Below, piece after piece: positions 53,833 through 61,345 of a DNA stretch of 64,000 bases. The position numbers were made by a program, and so were the translations under genes. The stretch spans positions 186,001 to 250,000 of the forward strand of contig CANLUL010000003.1 in assembly GCA_947494305.1 (NCBI GenBank), written 5' to 3'. The notes beneath the pieces are model-generated. The model did not search any database. It worked only from the letters and a program-made list of their open reading frames with translations, and was not told where the DNA came from. Position 1 is the first letter of the stretch. Every line of letters begins with the position of its first letter. This DNA comes from an uncultured Sphingomonadaceae bacterium (GTDB lineage Bacteria; Pseudomonadota; Alphaproteobacteria; Sphingomonadales; Sphingomonadaceae).

Positions 53833-55413
53833 ATGAAGATTTCAAAGGTTTTTCCTAGATTGGGCGTTTCCGCGCTGGCGATTGCAATGGCTTCCACTCC
53901 TGTGCTTGCGCAGACTGTTGAAGAGGGCGTGCAACAACAAGCAACAAGCAGTAGTGCTGCCGATAATGATGAGTTGAGTGATGAAGAAAAGTCGCAAATC
54001 GGATTGATAGTCGGCGGTGCAGCCCTGGTAGCAAGCACTAGGCTGCATTCTGACCCCAAGCCAGAAATGCGCAAGATGACAAAAGCAGAAATGAGTGGCT
54101 TTCCCAAGTCCACACAATCTGGCGCGACCCAATCTCGGCCGACTAGCCTCAAACAGTTGAAGCAGCGCGGCGATGCCGCACGCGCTGCACGTGCAAATAA
54201 AATCGGGGGCTCAGCGGACGACCTGACGGAACTGAAACGTCGCGGCAACGTTGCGAAGACAGCTCGTCAAAAGAACGCCGCATCACGCGCCCGACCAGCC
54301 AATGTGGCAAATTCAAACCTCGGGCGTGTAATCGAGAAAGGTGAAAATGCCCAACGCGCTCGCGTTAACCGGGTCGCTGGCTCAACCGATGATCTCGCCG
54401 AGCTGAACCGGCGCGCAAATGCGGCAAAGAATGCGCGGCTGAACAAGGCAACGCCTGCGCGCAAGGGTAACGGAATGAAGGTAACCTTTCGAGATCAGGT
54501 CCGTGCAAAGCCGACTACAACAAGACTGTCAACCAAGGGAGCTGACAGCTTTGCTCGAAAACTAGGCAATCCAAAAGGGGCCAATGCGGATATCGCACGT
54601 TTGATCTCCAAGGGTGATGCTGCGCAAATGGCTCGCGGCAAGATCGTCAATGAAGGTCAGGTCATACGCAATGTTGCGGGCAAAGGCGGTGATATATCGA
54701 AATTGAATAAGGCTGGTCGGTCCGCACAAGCTGCTCGCGGTGCAGGTGGTTTGAAAGCGGTGTCCAAAACAGCCAACGCGGCCAAGATGGCGAAAACAGC
54801 GAAGTTAGCCAAGACGGCCAAAACAGCTGCTACGGCCGCAAAAATCGGGAAAGGCGGTCGTGCAGTACTAGCTGGCACAGGCGTCGGAGCGGTAGTGGTA
54901 GCAGCGGAAATTGTCGGTACCGAAAGTGTTAAAGCACTGACAGGAGCAGAGGTACAGGATCCACTTAGCACCGGTTTTCAATATGGCGCTGCCATTTTTG
55001 ACAAAGATGTATCCCTGCGCGACGTGGCCGCTCAACGGCGAGCACACCATCGTGAAAATTTCCGAAAGATTGGAGAAACACTAACAACTAAGGGAAAGCT
55101 AAAGGAAAACCTGCGTACCTATGGTCAGGAAAAGAGTGTTCAATTCAAAAAAACTGCGGTGAAGGTTGATCGATTTGATCGCAATGTGCGGGCTGGAATT
55201 GAAGACAAAGCTGGATTGAAGTTGGAGCGCGGCAGAGATGTAACGAAGCGCTATGGAGCAGCAGCGTTAAACAAAAAACCGGTGGCGGCTGTCGCTAAAG
55301 TCGCAACGGATCGCGCCAAACATCATATGAATAACGTCAAGTCTGTGAGCAAAAAAACAACATGTGGCATTGGTAACTTATTCCGGTCGAAGAAAAAGGA
55401 CAAAAAATGCTGA
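53833..55413 (+). CDS. Exported basic repeat protein, six A/R-rich 18-residue repeats, function unknown
   Basis: This 526-residue protein has a signal peptide (cleavage near VLAQ, residue 27), an acidic stretch, and then a strongly basic body. Six copies of an 18-residue unit with pattern L-x2-L-x2-R-G-x2-A-x2-A-R start at residues 106, 131, 163, 188, 254 and 288; Ala at position 11 and Ala-Arg at 14-15 are invariant. Several copies are preceded by a GGSADDL-like turn. A run of Lys-Thr-Ala (about 312-336) and a hydrophobic stretch (VLAGTGVGAVVVAAEIVG) follow, then a polar C-terminus ending KKDKKC with a second Cys in TTCGIG. I recognise no family. GAGGAG precedes the ATG. The stop overlaps the next gene. 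Confidence 0.75.
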   Translation: MKISKVFPRLGVSALAIAMASTPVLAQTVEEGVQQQATSSSAADNDELSDEEKSQIGLIVGGAALVASTRLHSDPKPEMRKMTKAEMSGFPKSTQSGATQSRPTSLKQLKQRGDAARAARANKIGGSADDLTELKRRGNVAKTARQKNAASRARPANVANSNLGRVIEKGENAQRARVNRVAGSTDDLAELNRRANAAKNARLNKATPARKGNGMKVTFRDQVRAKPTTTRLSTKGADSFARKLGNPKGANADIARLISKGDAAQMARGKIVNEGQVIRNVAGKGGDISKLNKAGRSAQAARGAGGLKAVSKTANAAKMAKTAKLAKTAKTAATAAKIGKGGRAVLAGTGVGAVVVAAEIVGTESVKALTGAEVQDPLSTGFQYGAAIFDKDVSLRDVAAQRRAHHRENFRKIGETLTTKGKLKENLRTYGQEKSVQFKKTAVKVDRFDRNVRAGIEDKAGLKLERGRDVTKRYGAAALNKKPVAAVAKVATDRAKHHMNNVKSVSKKTTCGIGNLFRSKKKDKKC

Positions 55414-56378
55414 CATCTGGATACGCTCTCCACCGAAGTAATTTCATTATCAATCACGGTATTGCCAAGCGGGTTGCCATAGCAATCCTCTTGGCAGCTG
55501 CCGCTTCCGCCGCACAGGTACAGGCTCAAATATCTGCATTCTTGCCGATGAAAGAGGCCGTCGCGGCAGGAGAGGCGAGCGAAATCGATGGCACATATCG
55601 TATTTCGACGATTGGCAAGCGCATCACTATCGCAAATGGCCGCGCCTACGCAGTCGATCCATGGCTTCACGCACTGGTCCTGCAGGTAAAGCCCGATATG
55701 GTTGTATTGCAAAATTTTCGCCAGACGGCTCCCAATCTGTTTGTAGCCGATGATCTGCCATTGATGGGCAAAGCTACATTCGTTCGACGACCGGACGGTA
55801 CGCTCGATGCTGAAGTATTGGGAACTCTGGGTCCGGTCCGTTACCAGTTGGTGCCGGTCAACTATGTTGAAAGCCCGGTCATCGAAGACGATCAAGATGA
55901 ACCGCCGGTCAACGATACACCCATCGCTCCACCGCAGGACCGAGAATATCAACTCTACGTGAACATCATATCATGCGATGGAACAGCCCTATTCAGGAAA
56001 CGGTATCGGGGATATTATTCGCTTAGCGTGACCGATGCCGGTGGAAACGAAATCCGCTCCAGAAATCGTAACTTCGATGTTCGGTGCACAAAAAGGGGAC
56101 CACGAAGACAGACATTTGGTCATGACAACAATGGAAAAGGATCGTTGAATATCATCGTTCCCGCCGGCCAAGATGGGTTTTCCAACTTTTTAATCTACAC
56201 GACACTCAATGATATGCTCAAACCGTTGGATTTCAAAAACGATAAAAGCAGCTTGCTGCTGCAAGCCAGAAATTTGCGGCGCGATCTTAATGTCGGTGAA
56301 GCGATCGAGAGCGTAGAAGGAATCATCAGCGGAAAGGCGCGGTTGCTGTACCGTGTTCAGCTCAAACGGATAAGGTAA
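55407..56378 (+). CDS. Exported protein sharing the unknown N-terminal domain of the lectin gene
   Basis: This 323-residue protein has a signal peptide (AIAILLAAAASAAQVQAQ, to about residue 41). Residues 60-153 match the domain of the lectin gene product at 49081 in the same position after the signal (IDGTYRI, DPWLHALVLQVKPDMV, FRQTAPN, VRRPDGT): about 27 of 76 aligned residues are identical without a gap. A Pro/Asp-rich linker (VESPVIEDDQDEPPVNDTPIAPP) joins it to a C-terminal domain of about 150 residues (YQLYVNIISCDGTALFRKRYRG, then DGFSNFLIYTTL), where the lectin has its trefoil. It overlaps the repeat protein by 7 nt, indicating coupling. Confidence 0.78.
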   Translation: MLTSGYALHRSNFIINHGIAKRVAIAILLAAAASAAQVQAQISAFLPMKEAVAAGEASEIDGTYRISTIGKRITIANGRAYAVDPWLHALVLQVKPDMVVLQNFRQTAPNLFVADDLPLMGKATFVRRPDGTLDAEVLGTLGPVRYQLVPVNYVESPVIEDDQDEPPVNDTPIAPPQDREYQLYVNIISCDGTALFRKRYRGYYSLSVTDAGGNEIRSRNRNFDVRCTKRGPRRQTFGHDNNGKGSLNIIVPAGQDGFSNFLIYTTLNDMLKPLDFKNDKSSLLLQARNLRRDLNVGEAIESVEGIISGKARLLYRVQLKRIR

Positions 56379-56602
56379 ACAGCCGAATAGTCAGCAAGCA
56401 AATCCAGTCAATTGATTCCAGACCCCAATATTTGTGGCCATGCTGGCCCAATTTTGCCTGATGCTTAAGAACAGCCCTGCCATTCCTCCCTCCGATGAGC
56501 CGGCGGACTGCCATCCCCAGTTCATGGGATAGGCAAATAGGCCATTTGATTTATTCCAATTAACAGGTCATTCTTTGCAGCTGAGCCACTTGGGAGATAT
56601 TT

Positions 56603-57256
56603 ATGCGACCCGGATACTCAAAAGTTGCCGTTGTGGAGGATGACCCACCGGTTCTAGCGGACATTTGTGACGCGATTGAAAGAGCGGAAGACATGGAACT
56701 GGTCAATTCCGCCACCAACTATACATCCGGACAAAAGCTGGTTGCCAATGGTGGCTTTGATGTTCTGGTATGTGATCTTGGGCTCCCGGACGGAGATGGG
56801 ACGAACTTAATCAAGATGGCATCCGAGCGGCAGAACGAAATAGATATTATGGTGCTCACCATGTTCGCGGACCACCAAAAAGTTCTAAATGCAATTCGGG
56901 CAGGCGCACGTGGCTATTTACTCAAAGATCAGCCACTTGAGAATTGCGTTGATGCAATCCGGGAAATACGGGCTGGCGGTTCTCCTATAAACCCAATAAT
57001 TGCCCGCCTGGTGCTTAAACAATTGCAGCCCCGACCGCTGCCTATCGAACAAATGGAAGAACCTCTATCTAATCGTGAGTTGGAGACTCTCAACTTGCTA
57101 TCTCGCGGATTTTCTTATTCTGAATCTGCCGGTATCATGAATATTTCAGCGCACACTGTGGCGACATATGTCAAACATATATATAGAAAGCTTGAAGTGA
57201 ACTCTCGCGCCGAGGCTGTATTCGAAGCATCCAGTCGCGGAATATTGGGTGGCTAG
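56603..57256 (+). CDS. NarL/LuxR-family response regulator (second)
   Basis: This 217-residue regulator has a receiver with VAVVEDDPPVLADICDAI (acidic Asp13-Asp14) and phosphoacceptor Asp58 in VLVCDLGLPDGDG, then a LuxR helix-turn-helix (LSNRELETLNLLSRGFSYSESAGIMNISAHTVATYVKHIYRKLEV). A good GGGAG site lies upstream. The 224 nt before it hold no gene; a short dyad CAAAT/ATTTG at 56534-56548 may be regulatory. Its stop overlaps the following kinase start by 8 nt, so the pair is co-translated, in contrast to the divergent pair at 51-54 kb. Confidence 0.92.
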   Translation: MRPGYSKVAVVEDDPPVLADICDAIERAEDMELVNSATNYTSGQKLVANGGFDVLVCDLGLPDGDGTNLIKMASERQNEIDIMVLTMFADHQKVLNAIRAGARGYLLKDQPLENCVDAIREIRAGGSPINPIIARLVLKQLQPRPLPIEQMEEPLSNRELETLNLLSRGFSYSESAGIMNISAHTVATYVKHIYRKLEVNSRAEAVFEASSRGILGG

Positions 57257-59159
57257 CGATTGGTCCATCCGCATTTTGTGGTTACTTTCGCTGATCGGTC
57301 TTTGGGTGATTTCAGAGCCGATTGAAGCGCAGGATGTTACATCCGTAAATCAATTTGATATGCAGATAACGGATGATGGAAAAGTGATGCGTTTTACGGA
57401 CGCAGATATTTCATTTTTGGAGACCAGTGAGGGCTCCAACGCCAGCTGGAATCGAAGGCAATTACCTGCACTTTGGCTATCAGATGAGGCGCGCAAGGTT
57501 CAGGAGGGGGATCTATTCGTCCGCGCACGCGTTAGGTTTCAAGGTCAGGCTTTCGAGAATGACACCATTTCAATATTCACCCAGAATAATCGCGAGCGTA
57601 TCTCGGTTTCCATAAACGGAACCAGCATTTTTAGAAATTACACCGACGATCGGCATGCGATGCTGGGATGGAATCATCCTTACTTAATACCAATTTCCAA
57701 TTCTTTACTAAGGTCTGGTGCAAACGAGATCGTGATCCGCGCGGAATCAGGGCGCAATCATTCGCTTGGCATAGGTACGATTGCCGTGGGTGCTCACAAC
57801 GCTTTGGGGTCGCACTTTGAAAGTCAGTATCTTTTGAGGATCGATGCGCCGAAAACTTTAAACTGGATCATGCTGCTGCTTTCAGTTTTTGTCTTTGTGA
57901 TGTGGATGGGACGCAGGCAGGAAATGGAACTGCTATGGCTGTCACTCACCGGCCTGTTCTGGTTTATTCGAAACTATCACTTTTTCGCCCAAACCGTTCC
58001 TATTGAGCCGCTTCTGTTTCAGCAAATCACCTATTATTCCATCTATTTTGCTGTCGCAGTCACATTGGCATTTTGCGCCGAATTTCTAAAACTGCGTCGG
58101 CGCAAATTTATCATTATCACGATGCTTGGCATTGGCGTGTCGTTAAGCTTGATCCGGTTGCTTCTTACCCTGACCGATCGCACGGACCTAATTAGCAGCC
58201 TGCTGACGATCGCTCTGTTCGGTTTCTTTCTTGTAATTCTGGCACATCATACTTGGAAAAGTCGATCCCCAGAAAGCTGGTTGCTGCTCATTCTTCTTTC
58301 TGTCGCTTCTCTAACCGGCGTTCACGACATCGGTCGCATTCCCAATATCGACTGGTGGAACGGCGCGGGGTTTCATTTCCAGCCCTATATTGGCTTTTTC
58401 CTGTTTTTGGTTTTCATGCTGTCGCTCGCTCGGCGGTTTCTAAGTGCACTTAGTCTTGTTGAAGAGACCAACCTTCACTTGGAAAAGAGCGTGAATGAAG
58501 CAACCGAAGCACTCGCCGCCAGCCAGCAGGCTCAGCGAAAGATGGAGGTGGAGCGCGCGCTAGAAATAGAACGCGAACGGTTGATGGGGGAAATGCATGA
58601 CGGAATCGGATCAAGCCTAGTGACGGCGCTTGCTGTTGCGCGCCGCCGCAAAGACCCGGCATCCACCATCACGACGCTTCAAAGAGCGCTTAGCGATCTC
58701 AAAATCACAGTAGACTCGCTTGCACCTATAGAGGGTGATGTGGTTACTCTGCTTGCCAATTTACGTCACCGGATGGAACAAGAGCTTGCACAAGCAGGCA
58801 TAGCGAGCATCTGGCAGGTAGAAGACTGCGCTCCGCTTGAATGGATGGATGCCGGACATAGCCTCCACCTGCTAAGGCTCCTGCAAGAAGCAATCAGCAA
58901 TGTCCTACAACACGCAGACGCCCGCTTCCTTACTTTGTCATGCAAATCAAGTCTGTTGGATGACCAGACCGGTATTCTCATAAGCATTATTGATGATGGT
59001 ATCGGCTTTAATCCTCAGGAGGGGAATGGGAGCAAAGGGTTGACATTCATGCGTCAGCGCGCCGCAATTTTGAATGGAAAGCTGGCGATTGAAAATTCAG
59101 AATCTGGCGGTACAGCAGTCAACTTGTGGCTTGCGCAGGAACCTGTTTTGCACGGTTGA
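57249..59159 (+). CDS. Sensor histidine kinase, 7TMR-DISM-like sensor with HisKA_3
   Basis: This 636-residue kinase begins at GTG 57249. A signal-like helix is followed by a jelly-roll-like extracytoplasmic domain (about 30-200; NRRQLPALWL, then RISVSINGTSIF), seven membrane helices (about 205-405), a coiled coil, and a HisKA_3 domain with LMGEMHDGIGSSLV (His450). The HATPase domain has LLQEAISNVLQHADA (N-box), DDGIGFN and GSKGLTFMRQRAAIL. This kinase type is the usual partner of NarL-type regulators, and it overlaps one at its 5' end. The sensor could bind carbohydrate, inferred from its beta-sandwich look. Confidence 0.92.
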   Translation: MASDWSIRILWLLSLIGLWVISEPIEAQDVTSVNQFDMQITDDGKVMRFTDADISFLETSEGSNASWNRRQLPALWLSDEARKVQEGDLFVRARVRFQGQAFENDTISIFTQNNRERISVSINGTSIFRNYTDDRHAMLGWNHPYLIPISNSLLRSGANEIVIRAESGRNHSLGIGTIAVGAHNALGSHFESQYLLRIDAPKTLNWIMLLLSVFVFVMWMGRRQEMELLWLSLTGLFWFIRNYHFFAQTVPIEPLLFQQITYYSIYFAVAVTLAFCAEFLKLRRRKFIIITMLGIGVSLSLIRLLLTLTDRTDLISSLLTIALFGFFLVILAHHTWKSRSPESWLLLILLSVASLTGVHDIGRIPNIDWWNGAGFHFQPYIGFFLFLVFMLSLARRFLSALSLVEETNLHLEKSVNEATEALAASQQAQRKMEVERALEIERERLMGEMHDGIGSSLVTALAVARRRKDPASTITTLQRALSDLKITVDSLAPIEGDVVTLLANLRHRMEQELAQAGIASIWQVEDCAPLEWMDAGHSLHLLRLLQEAISNVLQHADARFLTLSCKSSLLDDQTGILISIIDDGIGFNPQEGNGSKGLTFMRQRAAILNGKLAIENSESGGTAVNLWLAQEPVLHG

Positions 59160-59610
59160 AATCACAATAGTGGACGTCTGACAAAAATGATGAAGGACTG
59201 TTCCGGACGATCAGTGATAATTTTCAACAGCGGAACTGGTCTGGAGGATTGTGCGGCACGTGCTTTGCCTCAAAAACCATTTCTCGACTAATGCCCTTTT
59301 GCGCGCGTATTGCGTCCTTGTTCATCTCAATTTGACAGTAACGGCCATATCTTTGCTATAGATATAGAATTGTACTGATGGAAATTCACATTGTAGACTA
59401 TTATTGATACAGATACATCTAGGTACCGGTAATATTTTCATGATAGCGGGTGGTAAGTCTACTCAAAGGCAATAAATTTATCCTAGATATATTAAGCACG
59501 ACATGTTTAAGATGTAAATTCATATAAATTGACCAGGTTGATCGTATATTGTAATATAGAATTATATAATTGATGATATTTGGGGCTAAATATCAAAAAA
59601 GGTTTTTACT
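59160..59610 (+). promoter_or_regulatory. 451-nt non-coding region with AT-rich promoter of the two-partner secretion genes
   Basis: The first 170 nt are of normal composition and hold a possible 33-codon reverse frame (59325 to 59224). From about 59330 the sequence becomes strongly AT-rich. A good sigma-70-like promoter is visible: TTGACC at 59529-59534, a 17-nt spacer, TAATAT at 59552-59557, giving a leader of about 45 nt before the TTG start at 59611. A second candidate is TTGACA at 59332-59337 with TATAGA at 59357-59362 (19-nt spacer, TGC before the -10). Regulation by one of the adjacent response regulators is plausible but no binding site could be assigned. Confidence 0.5.
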
Positions 59611-61323
59611 TTGATTCGTATTTTGCCCACGTTATTATCGATTTTACTTTTCTTTACATCATCTGTATTTGCGCAAAATATCCCCGACAACGTGAGCCGT
59701 CAATCTGAGCGTTTGCAGGAACGAGAGATTGAGCAACAACGCCAGCGTGAGGAAGATTTGCGCGCGCGCCAGCAGGTGGCGCCTTCTGGTACTCCGGTTG
59801 TAACGCCTGATCTGGCTACCGTCCCCTCGGGTGAATGCGTGACGGTAATGACGGCGACGATAAAAGGCGTTTCTATATATCCGGAAGATGAATTCACTGA
59901 CGTGCTGCAATCCATTGTTGGCACATGTATCTTTGTTTCTGACATAGACGCAATATTGCGGGCCATTACCAATCGTTACATCAAAGACGGTTATGTTACA
60001 TCTCGCGCCTTGATCGCTCCACAGGATCTCGATGATGGCAGCATTGAGATTGTCGTTATCGAGGGCCAGCTTGCAGACATTCGTGCGGAGCAGGACAAAA
60101 TTGGCAATACAGAGCTGCGGGCCGCCTTTCCGGGATTGAAAAATGAAATCCTCAATTTGCGCGATATTGAACAAGGCATCGATCAAATGCTTCGCTTGCC
60201 ATCTTTTGATCCTTCGATCGATATAGAGCCAGCAACCGCACAGGGTGCTAGCAACCTGATTTTGAAACGTAAAAAGTCAGCAAGCCCGGTACGACCATCG
60301 TTGAGTTTCAATAATGACGGTCAGGTCAGTACAGGTCGTCTTCTGACCACTTTGTCGGTTGATGTTGATAATATCACCGGTTTGCTGGACTTTACATCGC
60401 TCTATTTCTCGCGAGATCTAGGCGCCGGAGAGACTGGTGGAACGCAGTCTTTTGGAGGCTTCCTGTCCATTCCGCGAGGCTATTGGACGATCAGCGTATC
60501 GGGCGGCTACTCAGAATATGACAGCATTATCTCCGGCAATGGCCAGTCCTTTGTCAGCGACGGTGAGACCTATAACGGTTCTGCCACTCTCGAGCGGTTG
60601 TTTTTTCGGGATGCGGACACAAAGCTCTCCGTAGCGATCGGGTTAAACCTGTTTGATACTGTAAACCGGATACAAGGAATAAGGCTTTCGACCAGCAGCT
60701 ATCGTCTCGTAAATGCGCGGGCCAGTGTGCGGTTGCAACAACGCTTACCCAAAGGCTTGCTTAATGCTGGGCTGGGCTTCGTTCAGGGTTTTGATTTCCT
60801 GGGCGCACAAACGGTTGATACGGGACCAGGTGGGCCGGGCACTAATTTTAGCAAAATCACTGCAAACATATCTTACCGAGAACCCTTTTTGTTTGCGGGT
60901 GTAAGATTGCAATATGCATTGGCAATGCGGGGGCAGGTTGCTCTTACCCCGGTTTTCCCGGCGCAGCGGATCAGTATCGGCGGTTCTTCTACCGTACGGG
61001 GGTTTAAGGATGACGGGAATAGCGGTCGGACTGGCGCGACCGTAAGGCAGCAATTGAGCGGGGAGCTGGGTGAGTTGTTCGCTTCCCTTTCTTCCAAGGC
61101 AAAATCCAAAGTTTTGGCCTTCGCTGCATATGATGCAGGCGGCGTTGCCGCACGGAGCGACAATCCGTTCGAACGCGGATTTCTGCATAGCGCAACCGTG
61201 GGATTACAATTGGTTTCAAAGTTATTCGCAGCTGAATTTGCTGTGTCCATACCCGTTTCTGCGCCATCTTTTGTCCGTCGGCGAGATGCGGAATTTGGCG
61301 CAAACTTACGGTTCAATTTTTAG
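59611..61323 (+). CDS. Two-partner secretion outer membrane transporter (TpsB; ShlB/FhaC/HecB family)
   Basis: This 570-residue protein starts at TTG 59611. It has a signal peptide (cleavage after Ala21, SVFA-Q), a Gln/Arg-rich linker (residues 25-55), two POTRA domains (about 70-145 and 147-220, including TNRYIKDGYVTSRALIAPQDLDDGSIEIVVIEGQL), and a beta-barrel with the conserved VRGF tetrad (residues 462-465, Arg463) and a C-terminal aromatic residue (NLRFNF). It should fold in the outer membrane and secrete the exoprotein encoded immediately downstream. The 22-nt gap and strand order (B before A) fit a two-partner secretion operon. Confidence 0.93.
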   Translation: MIRILPTLLSILLFFTSSVFAQNIPDNVSRQSERLQEREIEQQRQREEDLRARQQVAPSGTPVVTPDLATVPSGECVTVMTATIKGVSIYPEDEFTDVLQSIVGTCIFVSDIDAILRAITNRYIKDGYVTSRALIAPQDLDDGSIEIVVIEGQLADIRAEQDKIGNTELRAAFPGLKNEILNLRDIEQGIDQMLRLPSFDPSIDIEPATAQGASNLILKRKKSASPVRPSLSFNNDGQVSTGRLLTTLSVDVDNITGLLDFTSLYFSRDLGAGETGGTQSFGGFLSIPRGYWTISVSGGYSEYDSIISGNGQSFVSDGETYNGSATLERLFFRDADTKLSVAIGLNLFDTVNRIQGIRLSTSSYRLVNARASVRLQQRLPKGLLNAGLGFVQGFDFLGAQTVDTGPGGPGTNFSKITANISYREPFLFAGVRLQYALAMRGQVALTPVFPAQRISIGGSSTVRGFKDDGNSGRTGATVRQQLSGELGELFASLSSKAKSKVLAFAAYDAGGVAARSDNPFERGFLHSATVGLQLVSKLFAAEFAVSIPVSAPSFVRRRDAEFGANLRFNF

Positions 61324-61345
61324 TTTTGAATAAGGCGTGTGGCAT

